A stretch of DNA of 41,146 nucleotides, from positions 1 through 41,146 of the forward strand of contig PLNE01000067.1 of NCBI GenBank assembly GCA_003141695.1. Direction: 5' to 3'. The position numbers and the translations under genes were made by a program. Below the pieces are notes generated by a model. The model searched no databases. It had not been told where the DNA came from and was given only the letters and a program-made list of their open reading frames with translations. Each line of letters starts with the position of its first letter. Position 1 is the first letter of the stretch. Positions 16,302 through 23,953 of this stretch are shown here, in pieces. This DNA comes from Candidatus Dormiibacterota bacterium. GTDB lineage: Bacteria > Chloroflexota > Dormibacteria > Aeolococcales > Aeolococcaceae.

Positions 16302-18131
16302 TCAGCCGCCCGCCACCGGCTTGAGCTGCATCAGGATGTACGGCATCTGAGGATCGCTCGGGCTGGGGTTCATGTAGGGGTGTGACTGGTTCGGCCAGCC
16401 GGTGTAGTTCGCGCTGCTGAACACGTTCCAGTCGGCTCCGTAGAGGAGTGGGACGTAGGGAACCTGGGTCGACATGATGGTCTCGAGCGACTGGACGGTC
16501 GTGTTGATCGTCGAGGTGTCGCTGGGGTTGGTGGAGGCGTACGTGGTCAGGGCTGTTGCCGCGGCCGCGTCACCAGAGAAGTCCTTCATTCCCGTGTAGG
16601 CAGCCGAGGTGCTGGATTGGGTGGCGTCGAACCAGTCCTCGTACTGGACGTAGGGGATGCTGCCGCCGTTGCCCCAGTGGATCAGGGTCTGCCAACCGGT
16701 GGCGCTCGCGGAGTATCCGGAGAACCAGTCAGAGTAGCCCTGGGCGGCCTTGGTGGTCACGTCCATGCCCACTGCCTGGAGCTCCGACGAGATGAGGGCA
16801 GCGTCTTCCCAGTAGTCAGAGAAGGCGATCGGGTCATAAACCGAGAAGCTGATGTCCTGACCGCCCTTTTCCCAGCAGTTGGTCGGGCTGTTGCTGGTGC
16901 AGTTGCCGCCCTTGGTGTACGTCCCCGTGCTGCTGTCGTAGCTGGAGCTGGTCGGAGCCGTGTAACCGTCCGCGGTGAGGATGTCGTAGACGTCATCGCC
17001 GGTGGGCAGGTTGTCAGCCTTGGCGGTCACCGCGTCCGGGACGTTCCCGGCGGTCGAGAGGTCGTTGGTTAGACTCCCGCTCGATGGAAGGTACGACTTC
17101 TGCGCGGGCAGGATCAACCCACTCGAGGAGCTCGCCGGCTGCTCGTATCCGGACTCACCCAGGAGGCCGAGGGCGTTGCGGTCGATGCCGTAGCTGACCG
17201 CCTTGCGCACCTGCGCGTCCCCGATCCCGGTGGCCCCGCCGTTACCCGTGTTCAGGTTGAACCAGAGGGTCACGGTGCTGCCGGCGGCGAACCAGGCGTT
17301 GTTGGTCTGGGGGTTGAGGTCGACGAAGGTCGAGTAGATGTTGGGGATGTCGTTACCGGCCCAATCGAGCTGGCCGCTCACCAGTGCGTCGCTCGCGGCG
17401 GCGTTGGTGGCGAGCGAGGGAGTCTCGATCTCGGACTCCGGCGGCTTACCGCCCCAGTAGTTGGGATTCGGCTTCCACTTGATGAGAGAGCTGGAGTAGC
17501 TGTCCAGCATGAAGGGCCCGGTGCCGATCGGGTCGGTGATCTTCACCGTCGGGTTGGAGGCGATCGAGTTAGCCTGCGCCGCCTGCAGCATGTACTCGTT
17601 GCCGAGGATGGTGTACAAGGCGGTGTACTGCGCCGTGGCGAAGGTGAGCGTCACGACGTTGCCCGAGGCGGTCGGGGCCGACGACTGGGCCGGCATGCCG
17701 TTGATGTTCGCCTTGGGGTTCATCAGCATCTTGTAGGTGGCGACAACGTCAGCCGGCCCGAAGGACGAGCCGTTGTTGAACTTGATGCCCGACTTGATGG
17801 TGATCGAGAGCTGGGTGCCAGTGCTGTTGAAGCTGTAGGCGCTGGCAAGCCAGTTGTGGGTCCCGCTCGAAGTCGGGTCGAGAACGTCGAACTCGATCAA
17901 CGGCTCGTTGACCAGCGTCCGGGTTCCCATCTGGGCCGCCACCGAGTTGCTGTCATAGGGGTTGAAGTCGTCCGAGAACGTCACCCCGGTGGTGGGCTCC
18001 GCGATGAGCGGCGGACCCGCCGTCGTGGTCGTCGACGACGACGACGACCCGGTGCTGGAGCTCCCGCAAGCGGCGACGGCCACGGTCAAGACCGCCGTCC
18101 CTAGCAGGCCTGTCAATGTTCTCCGATTCAT
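16302..18131 (-). CDS. Family-5 extracellular solute-binding lipoprotein (DPP-type ABC importer)
   Basis: 609-aa substrate-binding protein. It has a lipoprotein signal peptide (LLGTAVLTVAVAAC, lipobox Cys22) and a Ser/Thr linker (residues 23-40) encoded by a GAC/GTC-rich microsatellite. The SBP_bac_5 fold shows TRTLVNEPLIEF, IKSGIKFNNGSSFGPADVVATY, GTGPFMLDSY and RKAVSYGIDRNALG. It captures ligand outside the membrane for the permeases encoded upstream. Family 5 binds peptides, but members serve cellobiose and cello-oligosaccharides in Thermotoga and Pyrococcus, and the surrounding glycosidases favour that here. ATG 18131 overlaps the stop of a 60-codon frame as ATGA. It is the last gene of the lacI-permease-ATPase operon, separated by 220 bp carrying hairpins. 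Confidence 0.9.
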   Translation of the reverse strand: MNRRTLTGLLGTAVLTVAVAACGSSSTGSSSSSTTTTAGPPLIAEPTTGVTFSDDFNPYDSNSVAAQMGTRTLVNEPLIEFDVLDPTSSGTHNWLASAYSFNSTGTQLSITIKSGIKFNNGSSFGPADVVATYKMLMNPKANINGMPAQSSAPTASGNVVTLTFATAQYTALYTILGNEYMLQAAQANSIASNPTVKITDPIGTGPFMLDSYSSSLIKWKPNPNYWGGKPPESEIETPSLATNAAASDALVSGQLDWAGNDIPNIYSTFVDLNPQTNNAWFAAGSTVTLWFNLNTGNGGATGIGDAQVRKAVSYGIDRNALGLLGESGYEQPASSSSGLILPAQKSYLPSSGSLTNDLSTAGNVPDAVTAKADNLPTGDDVYDILTADGYTAPTSSSYDSSTGTYTKGGNCTSNSPTNCWEKGGQDISFSVYDPIAFSDYWEDAALISSELQAVGMDVTTKAAQGYSDWFSGYSASATGWQTLIHWGNGGSIPYVQYEDWFDATQSSTSAAYTGMKDFSGDAAAATALTTYASTNPSDTSTINTTVQSLETIMSTQVPYVPLLYGADWNVFSSANYTGWPNQSHPYMNPSPSDPQMPYILMQLKPVAGG

Positions 18132-18230
18132 AAGCTCGCAATCTCCGTAAGGCACAGCCCGAGGGGGGCGGTGCGCATTCTGCTGATAGATGCCGAGGTG
18201 AGGCACCGCCACCGAGAGCGGGCGCATCCG

Positions 18231-18250
18231 GGCTCACCGACCGGTGAGCC
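18231..18250. repeat. Intercistronic stem-loop
   Basis: GGCTCACC / GGTGAGCC, 8 bp with loop GACC, in the 220-bp gap before the binding-protein gene. With the neighbouring hairpin at 18275-18295 it could stabilise a processed binding-protein mRNA. Confidence 0.5.
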
Positions 18251-18274
18251 GCACGCGCCTCTCCACGATGCCTC

Positions 18275-18295
18275 CCGGGCTCCGGCGAAGCCCGG
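18275..18295. repeat. Second intercistronic stem-loop
   Basis: CCGGGCT / AGCCCGG, 7 bp with a 7-nt loop, lying just inside the 60-codon leader frame. Confidence 0.4.
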
Positions 18296-18318
18296 AACGC
18301 TGTAAGCCATGGTCCGGT

Positions 18319-18362
18319 CCTCCTCAGTCCTCCTTGGTCCTCCTTGCCCTCCTAGCCCTCCT
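18319..18362 (-). promoter_or_regulatory. Array of five tandem AGGAGG motifs
   Basis: On the minus strand five AGGAGG hexamers occur at 9-10 nt spacing (plus-strand CCTCCT starting at 18319, 18329, 18339, 18348 and 18357). They span the stop codon of the ATPase gene and end 8 nt before ATG 18310. A multi-copy Shine-Dalgarno array is highly unusual and could act as a ribosome-loading or standby region. Confidence 0.6.
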
Positions 18363-19491
18363 CGTGGATGGTGCTGCTCATCGGGTCGTGCTCACGATCA
18401 GGCGGCCCGCCGGCAGGGTCCGGTCGGTGCTGGGCGCCGTCTTCCGGCGGGGCCTCTCCACCATTGCTGCCCGCCCGGCGCTGGGCCGGGTCGACGTGCA
18501 GCCAGCAGGCGGCCACGTGCCCCGACGAGATCGGGACGTCGGGCGGGACCTCCCGCCTGCAGATCTCCATGGCGTGGGGGCAGCGGGGATGGAAGCGGCA
18601 TCCGCTCGGAGGGGAGATCAGGCTCGGCGGCGCACCGCTTCCGGCCAGGCTCGGCGGCTCCGCGCGGTCCGGGTCGGGAGCGGCCGAGAGCAGGAGCTGG
18701 GTGTAGGGGTGGGCCGGGCTGTCGGTGAGAGTCGCGCTCGGCGCCGACTCCACCAGCTTGCCGGCGTACATCACCATGATGGTGTCGGCAAGGTAGCGCG
18801 CCGAGCCGATATCGTGGGTGACGTAGAGGATCGCCAGCTGATCGCGATCGCGCAGGTCAGCCAGCAGGTTGAGCAAGCCCAGACGGACCGAGACGTCGAG
18901 CATCGAGACCGGCTCGTCGGCGAGAAGCACCCGCGGCCGGACCGCCAGCGCCCGAGCGATCGCCACTCGCTGCCGCTGGCCTCCGGAGAGCTCGTGGGGA
19001 AACTTGTTCGCGAAACGCTCGGGCGGCTCGAGCGCCACCCGGCGGAGCAGGTCACTCACGGCGGCGTCGATGTCGGTGGCACCATGGTGGATCCGCAAGG
19101 GGCGCACTAGGTCGTGGCGCACCCGGTACACCGGGTTGAGGGAGCTGAAGGGGTCCTGGAGGACCATCTGAACCTGAGCCGTGTAGAAGCGCGGACGCCC
19201 CCGCGGCGCCGGCTCACCATCGATGAACAGCTCGCCGAGGTCGGGCCTGATGACCTTGGCAAGCAGCCGGGCGACTGTCGTCTTCCCTGAGCCGCTCTCG
19301 CCCACCAAGCCGGTGACCGTCCCCGCGGAGAGAGCGATGGAGAAGTCCTCCACGGCGCAGAGGCGCGCCCGGCGGGCGAAGATGCCGTGACCGCCCTTCA
19401 CCGAGAAGTACTTGGTGAGGTTTCTCCCCTCCAGGGCCGGCTCCGCGGCGACAGATGTGGTGGTGGACGGGGCGCGCGCTGCGACGCTCAT
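18352..19491 (-). CDS. DPP-type ABC transporter ATPase (DppF-like)
   Basis: 379-aa cytoplasmic ATPase powering the importer. Walker [11 protein letters not shown]-loop [11 protein letters not shown], signature LSGGQRQRV, Walker [13 protein letters not shown] and switch His in VTHDIG are all present. The oligopeptide-transporter C-terminal domain has [15 protein letters not shown] with conserved cysteines. A hydrophilic Pro/Gly/Glu-rich tail follows. ATG 19491 overlaps the stop of the upstream ATPase gene (ATGA), indicating coupled translation and heterodimer stoichiometry. Its 3' end contains the first of the AGGAGG motifs. The sugar specificity is inferred from the locus, since these ATPases are otherwise labelled as dipeptide/nickel type. 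Confidence 0.93.
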   Translation of the reverse strand: MSVAARAPSTTTSVAAEPALEGRNLTKYFSVKGGHGIFARRARLCAVEDFSIALSAGTVTGLVGESGSGKTTVARLLAKVIRPDLGELFIDGEPAPRGRPRFYTAQVQMVLQDPFSSLNPVYRVRHDLVRPLRIHHGATDIDAAVSDLLRRVALEPPERFANKFPHELSGGQRQRVAIARALAVRPRVLLADEPVSMLDVSVRLGLLNLLADLRDRDQLAILYVTHDIGSARYLADTIMVMYAGKLVESAPSATLTDSPAHPYTQLLLSAAPDPDRAEPPSLAGSGAPPSLISPPSGCRFHPRCPHAMEICRREVPPDVPISSGHVAACWLHVDPAQRRAGSNGGEAPPEDGAQHRPDPAGGPPDREHDPMSSTIHEEG

Positions 19492-20654
19492 CGCGAACTC
19501 CGGCGGAACTTGGGCGCAGCGGCCCCCATCGCTCCGGGTGCCGGCTGCAGCGGGTCGGGAAGGTCCAGATCCTGGGGTACGCTGACGTCGCCCGCGTGGA
19601 GCCAGCAGGCTGCCGTGCGACCCGACTCGGCGAGAGACACGAGCGTCGGCGTCTCCGACCGGCACCGCTCCATCGCCCACGGGCAGCGGGGGTGGAAGGC
19701 GCACCCATGAGGGAGGGCTCGCAGGTCGGGCGGCGAGCCCGGGATGCCCTCCATGGCCGCGCGCTCCCCGTGCATCGGCGGGAAGCAGTGGAGCAGGCCG
19801 TGGGTGTACGGCATCCGTGGGGCGCGGAAGAGGGAGACCGCCGGAGCCCTCTCGACGATGCGCCCCGCGTACATGACCGCGATCTCGTCGGCGAGCTCGA
19901 TGAGCAGGGAGAGGTCGTGGGTGATGAAAAGGGCAGCGAAACCCAGGCGGTCGCGCAGACTCATCAACTCCTCGAGGATCTCCCGCTGAGTCACGACGTC
20001 GAGGGCGGTCGTGGGCTCGTCCAGGATCATGACCTGGGGGTCGAGAGCCAGGGCCATGGCGATCATGACCCGCTGCCGCTGGCCGCCGGAGAGCTCGTGG
20101 GGATAGCTGCGGAGTCGGTCGGCGGTCAGCCCCACCATCTCCAAGAGCTCCACCGCCCGGTCCACCCTCTCCGCCGCGGAAAGGTTGCGACGGTGTACGC
20201 GGAGCAGGTCGTCGAACTGGGCACGTGTCGTGGCCACCGGATTGAGAGAGTTCAGGGCGCTCTGAGGGACCACCGAGATCTCGGACCAGCGCAGGGAGCG
20301 CAACTCCTCCTCGCCAGCCGACAGGACGTCCACGGTGCGCCTCTCCCCGGAGGCGGGTTTGGAGTGGAAGAGGACCTCGCCGGCGGTGATCACGCCCGGC
20401 CACCGGAGCAGGCGGATGGTTGCCATCGCCAGGGTCGACTTGCCGCTCCCGCTCTCGCCGGCGAGCCCCAGCACGTGTCCGCGCCGAAGGACCAGGTCGC
20501 AGTCCACGACGGGGTGAACAGCCTCGTCACCCAGGCCGTAATCCACGCAGAGCCCCCGGATCTCGAGGACCGGGTCCGCAACCCCGGCTGAGCCCGCCGC
20601 CGGGTCTGCGGGCACCTCCGCGTTCGGTGTGGGGTGCGCGTTGCCGAGCGTCAT
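19488..20654 (-). CDS. DPP-type ABC transporter ATPase (DppD-like)
   Basis: 388-aa partner ATPase of the importer. It has Walker A GESGSGKST, Q-loop VVPQSALNSLNP, signature LSGGQRQRV, Walker B VMILDEPTTALD, ITHDLS, and the C-terminal GCAFHPRCPWAMERC motif. Its start overlaps the stop of the second permease (20651-20654) and its stop overlaps the start of the DppF-like gene, so the three are translated in series. The N-terminal 28 residues are a low-complexity Ala/Pro stretch before the ABC domain; a start further in is possible. Confidence 0.93.
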   Translation of the reverse strand: MTLGNAHPTPNAEVPADPAAGSAGVADPVLEIRGLCVDYGLGDEAVHPVVDCDLVLRRGHVLGLAGESGSGKSTLAMATIRLLRWPGVITAGEVLFHSKPASGERRTVDVLSAGEEELRSLRWSEISVVPQSALNSLNPVATTRAQFDDLLRVHRRNLSAAERVDRAVELLEMVGLTADRLRSYPHELSGGQRQRVMIAMALALDPQVMILDEPTTALDVVTQREILEELMSLRDRLGFAALFITHDLSLLIELADEIAVMYAGRIVERAPAVSLFRAPRMPYTHGLLHCFPPMHGERAAMEGIPGSPPDLRALPHGCAFHPRCPWAMERCRSETPTLVSLAESGRTAACWLHAGDVSVPQDLDLPDPLQPAPGAMGAAAPKFRRSSR

Positions 20655-21763
20655 GGCGCGGCCACCTCACCGCCGGGCTCGGCCTTCCGCCGCACCACCG
20701 CGGTGACGCCGAAGCTCGGCCGGACGCGGATTCCCGCCCTCTTGGCGGCCCGGCGGGAGAGGCCGGCGACGCGCAGCCGGGGGTTGATGAACTCGTCGAT
20801 CCCGAAGTTGAGGAGTGCGAGCGAGGTGCCGAGCAGGGCGATGCAGAGGCCCGGAGGTGCCCACCACCACCACCACCCGCCGCGCACCGCATTGTTGGCG
20901 AAACCCTCGCGCAGCATCTCGCCCCAGTTCCAGAGCCCGGCGGGCGACGACGTGGGCGAACCGGCCAGACCCAGGAAGGCGAGGGCCACGTAAACCCCGA
21001 TGGCGTAGAGCGTGGTGAAGAGGAACGAAGCGGCCACGATCGGGACCAGGTTGGGAAGGACCTCGACCAAGATGATGCGCAGGCGTCCCTCCCCGGAGAT
21101 CCTCGCCGCCTCGACGAAATCGCGACTGCGCAGCGACAGAGTCTGAGCGCGCAGCACCCGAGCGGTGTACGCCCATGATGTGACGGCGATGATGGTGGCG
21201 ACCAAGAGGATGCTGGTCCCCGCGGACGGCACGTAGAAGGCCAGCACGATCAGCAGCGGAAGCCCGGGAATGGCGAGGAAGACGTTGGACAGCAGCGACA
21301 AGCTCTCGTCGGCGAAACCGCCGAGGTAGCCGGCGGTGACTCCGACGAGCACCGAAAGTACGGTTGCCATGGCGGCGGCGAGGAGGCCGACGAACAAGGT
21401 GGCACCGGTGGAGGCGAGCAGCTGGGAGAGGACGTCCTGGGCGAAGACGGTCGTCCCCAGCAGGTGGGAGGACGAGGGCGGCAGCGGGAGCGGGTAGTAA
21501 TGGGCTGGGACGCCGGTGCCAGGCCCGGTTCCAGGGACCAGAACGTGCCTCACCCACGTCGCGACGTTGGTCGCGTTGGGGGAGTAGGGGGCAGCCCACG
21601 TTCCGATGATGGCAACCACCACGAAGACGGCGAGTATCACGAGGCCGATGATCACCTTGGGGCCGTGCGGAAGGCGCAGCGCCCGGGGTCGCCCGGGAGG
21701 CCCCTCAGGTAGGGGGGCGCCGCCACCGGCGACTGCGGCCATGAGCGTGGTGTTCTGGGCCAT
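20651..21763 (-). CDS. DPP-type ABC permease (DppC-like)
   Basis: 370-aa inner-membrane permease. It has an N-terminal cytoplasmic stretch, a first helix (VIIGLVILAVFVVVAIIGTW), a periplasmic loop, then the BPD_transp_1 core with five helices and the EAA-type coupling motif RDFVEAARISGEGRLRIILVEVLPN. DppC proteins end with a motif like LPPGLAI; here it is WWWWWAPPGLCIALLGTSLALLNFG, with five consecutive Trp encoded by a CCA repeat on the plus strand (20861-20877). ATG 21763 was chosen because it begins just after the dppB-like stop (4-nt gap). Confidence 0.92.
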   Translation of the reverse strand: MAQNTTLMAAVAGGGAPLPEGPPGRPRALRLPHGPKVIIGLVILAVFVVVAIIGTWAAPYSPNATNVATWVRHVLVPGTGPGTGVPAHYYPLPLPPSSSHLLGTTVFAQDVLSQLLASTGATLFVGLLAAAMATVLSVLVGVTAGYLGGFADESLSLLSNVFLAIPGLPLLIVLAFYVPSAGTSILLVATIIAVTSWAYTARVLRAQTLSLRSRDFVEAARISGEGRLRIILVEVLPNLVPIVAASFLFTTLYAIGVYVALAFLGLAGSPTSSPAGLWNWGEMLREGFANNAVRGGWWWWWAPPGLCIALLGTSLALLNFGIDEFINPRLRVAGLSRRAAKRAGIRVRPSFGVTAVVRRKAEPGGEVAAP

Positions 21764-21767
21764 CAGC

Positions 21768-22760
21768 TCATCCCGCCTGCCGCGCCCGGGGGTCGATGAG
21801 CACGTAGACGACATCTGCCAGGAGGTTGGCGGCCAGCACCACCAGGGTGATGACCACGAAGATCCCCTGCACCAGGCTGTAATCGAGCTCGCTCAGGGCT
21901 TGGTAGAGGTGGTATCCGATCCCGGGGTAGTTGAAGACGATCTCGACGAGGATCTGGCCGGACACCACCAGGCTCAGGGCGAGCGTGAAGTTGGAGACGA
22001 CCGGCAAAAGGGCGTTGCGCGCCGCATACGTCACCACCCTACGCGTCGGCAGGCCCTTGGCCCGGGCCACCAGGACAAAGTCCTCGTCCATGGTGGTGAG
22101 CATGTTGTTACGCATGGTCAGGATGAAGCCACCCATCGAGGCCAGGACGACGGTCACCCCGGGCAGGATCGCGTGTTGGAGGATGCTCGCGATGTAGGGC
22201 CAGTTCGGACCCGGGGTCACCGTGTAGATGTCGTAGCCGAAGAGGCTCGGGAGCCACTTGAGCATGGTCCCTGTCTGCCCGAAGATCAGGACGATCACCA
22301 GGGCGAGGAAGAAGTAGGGGATCGCCTGGAAGAAGGCCGCCGCCGGCATCACCCATTCGACCCAGGAGCCGCGCCGCCAGGCCATCAGGACGCCGATCAG
22401 GGTGCCGGCGGCGAAGGCGATGACCGTCGCGACGACGAGCAGCCCGATGGTCCAGGGCAGGTAGGAGACGATGAGGCTGCCCACCGGCGCGTTCTCGGAC
22501 CATGAGAATCCGAGGTTCCCGTGGACGAGGTTTCCCCAGTACTGGAAATACTGGGTCCAGAGGGTTGTGTGGACGTTGAAGCCGAGCTGCAACTCGATGG
22601 CATGAACGCAGGCCGCATTGCACTGTCCCGATGTCTCGGCTCTGATGATCGCGGTCGCGACCGGGTTGCCGGGCACCACCCGTGGTATGAGGAAGCTGAA
22701 GGTGATGGCCGCCCAGGCGGCGACGAGGTAGAAGCCCAAGCGGCGGATCAGCAGACGCAT
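21768..22760 (-). CDS. DPP-type ABC permease (DppB-like)
   Basis: 330-aa inner-membrane permease that pairs with the DppC-like protein to form the translocation channel. The N-terminal DppB signature (RRLGFYLVAAWAAITFSFLIPRVVPGNP), about six helices and the coupling motif EDFVLVARAKGLPTRRV are present. The C-terminus DPRARQAG is typical of the family. The ATG lies 1 nt after the TAG stop of the LacI-family gene, so repressor and transporter are almost certainly on one mRNA. Confidence 0.93.
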   Translation of the reverse strand: MRLLIRRLGFYLVAAWAAITFSFLIPRVVPGNPVATAIIRAETSGQCNAACVHAIELQLGFNVHTTLWTQYFQYWGNLVHGNLGFSWSENAPVGSLIVSYLPWTIGLLVVATVIAFAAGTLIGVLMAWRRGSWVEWVMPAAAFFQAIPYFFLALVIVLIFGQTGTMLKWLPSLFGYDIYTVTPGPNWPYIASILQHAILPGVTVVLASMGGFILTMRNNMLTTMDEDFVLVARAKGLPTRRVVTYAARNALLPVVSNFTLALSLVVSGQILVEIVFNYPGIGYHLYQALSELDYSLVQGIFVVITLVVLAANLLADVVYVLIDPRARQAG

Positions 22761-22761
22761 G

Positions 22762-23814
22762 CTAGCCGACCTGCTCCGTGAGCTTCAGGGCCACGGGTGC
22801 CGAGGACTCGCGCACCTCGAGCCGGGTGCTGAGGATCACGTTGCGGGGCTGCCGGTCCGGCGAATGGATGCTGTCGATGAGCAACCGCGCCATCTCCCGG
22901 CCCATCTCCTCGATGGGCTGGCGCACGCTGCTGAGCGGCGGTTCCAGCGTGGCGGCCAGGGGGTGGTCGTCGAAGCCGATCACGGCCACATCCTCGGGCA
23001 CCCGGCGGCCTGCCTGGGCGAGCGTTTGGAGCGCCCCCTCGGCCATCATGTCCGAGGCCGCGAAGACGGCGTCGAGCCCGGGGTGCTTGATGAGCAGGAG
23101 CCGCATCGCCCGGGCCCCGCCCTCGCGGGTGAAGTCGCCCGTCTCGGTGAGGGTCTCGTCGTAGGCAATGCCGGCGGCCTGGAGCCCCTGCCGGTAGCCG
23201 ACCAGCCGATCGTGACCGGCGGGCATGTCCTGGCGACCGGTGACGGTGGCGATGGACCGCCTCCCCCCGGCGACGAGGTGGGCGACGGCGCGAGCGGCCC
23301 CGGCCACGTTGTCGACGTCGACGTGGCTGACGAGCTCGGAATCGGAGGGGGGGCCACTGGCCACGACCGGGATGCCGCGGGAGGCGAGCCGGCCCGCCAT
23401 CGGATGGGAGGTGGGCAGAGAGACCAGCAGCACCCCGTCGGCATGGCCGGCGGCCACGTAGCGCTCCACCCGATCGGCGTCGGCCGCCGACTGCGCCGTC
23501 AGCAGGACCAGCTGCATCTCGCGCGAGCTGAGAACGTCGTTGACGCCGCGGATGAGGCGCGTCATGAAGGGGTCGCCGAAGAGGAAGGTGGTGGGTGCGA
23601 CCAAGGCGACGGCGTCGCTTCGCCCGGTGGCGAGGGCGCGCCCGGCCTGGTTGGGAACGTAACCCAGCTTGCTCACGGCCCGTTCGACCGACCGCCGGGC
23701 GTGCGGGCTCACCCGGGGGTCGTAGCTGAGGGCCCGCGAGGCCGTCGAGCGCGAGACGCCGGCTACCTGTGCCACCTCGTCGAGGGTCGCCTTCGGGTCG
23801 CGGGAAACCTTCAT
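22762..23814 (-). CDS. LacI-family repressor, CebR-like, of the beta-glucoside operon
   Basis: 350-aa regulator. It has an N-terminal helix-turn-helix (TLDEVAQVAGVSRSTASRAL, residues 9-28), the hinge helix region NQAGRALATGRS and a periplasmic-binding-like sensor domain (about 65-340) with VLLVSLPT, FAASDMMAEGAL and VAVIGFDDHPLA. I chose ATG 23814: an ATG at 23853 would give 13 more residues, but it lies inside the predicted -35. The operator next to this gene is 13/14 identical to the CebR box of Streptomyces, where CebR represses cellobiose uptake and is released by cellobiose. It is first in the operon with the transporter, implying autoregulation. Confidence 0.9.
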   Translation of the reverse strand: MKVSRDPKATLDEVAQVAGVSRSTASRALSYDPRVSPHARRSVERAVSKLGYVPNQAGRALATGRSDAVALVAPTTFLFGDPFMTRLIRGVNDVLSSREMQLVLLTAQSAADADRVERYVAAGHADGVLLVSLPTSHPMAGRLASRGIPVVASGPPSDSELVSHVDVDNVAGAARAVAHLVAGGRRSIATVTGRQDMPAGHDRLVGYRQGLQAAGIAYDETLTETGDFTREGGARAMRLLLIKHPGLDAVFAASDMMAEGALQTLAQAGRRVPEDVAVIGFDDHPLAATLEPPLSSVRQPIEEMGREMARLLIDSIHSPDRQPRNVILSTRLEVRESSAPVALKLTEQVG

Positions 23815-23827
23815 GGGAGCGGTCCCA
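23814..23827. promoter_or_regulatory. CebR-like operator
   Basis: TGGGAGCGGTCCCA differs at one position from the published Streptomyces CebR box TGGGAGCGCTCCCA. It covers the predicted transcription start and touches the lacI-type start codon, an ideal repression site. The predicted ligand control is cellobiose or a related glucoside. Confidence 0.65.
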
Positions 23828-23828
23828 G

Positions 23829-23858
23829 ACTTTAGAGACGGCCTCAGTGGCATGTCAA
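23829..23858 (-). promoter_or_regulatory. Promoter of the lacI-transporter operon
   Basis: On the minus strand a perfect -35 TTGACA (23858-23853) and TAAAGT (23834-23829) are 18 bp apart. Initiation near 23822 would give a leader under 10 nt. Confidence 0.6.
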
Positions 23859-23875
23859 TCACCCCAACGGGTGAT
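23858..23875. promoter_or_regulatory. Inverted repeat abutting the -35 of the transporter operon
   Basis: ATCACCC-CAAC-GGGTGAT, perfect 7-bp arms, overlapping the first base of the -35. It could be a second operator or an activator site. Confidence 0.45.
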
Positions 23876-23953
23876 AGTGACGGAAATCCCCCGGGGCAAA
23901 GCCCCAGACGGCCGCTGGGAACCTCTCGGGGCCGCGATCCCAACGGAGCGGGA

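Larger units (their letters stand above)
18128..18310 (-). other. Possible 60-codon leader ORF coupled to the binding-protein gene
   Basis: ATG at 18310 follows AGGAGG at 8-nt spacing, the best ribosome site in the window. The frame stops in an ATGA overlap with the binding-protein start. The predicted peptide (begins MAYSVPGFAGAREASW) has no recognisable domain and its composition resembles non-coding GC-rich sequence. A plausible role is translational coupling that raises binding-protein output; it may instead be a chance frame. Confidence 0.35.

Noticed and set aside
18020-18052. GAC/GTC microsatellite as a regulatory repeat
   Set aside because: It encodes the Ser/Thr linker after the lipobox, common in lipoproteins; no need for another function.
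23815-23853. Longer LacI-family start at ATG 23853
   Set aside because: This ATG lies within the TTGACATG of the predicted -35 promoter element, and the shorter start gives the usual LacI N-terminus.
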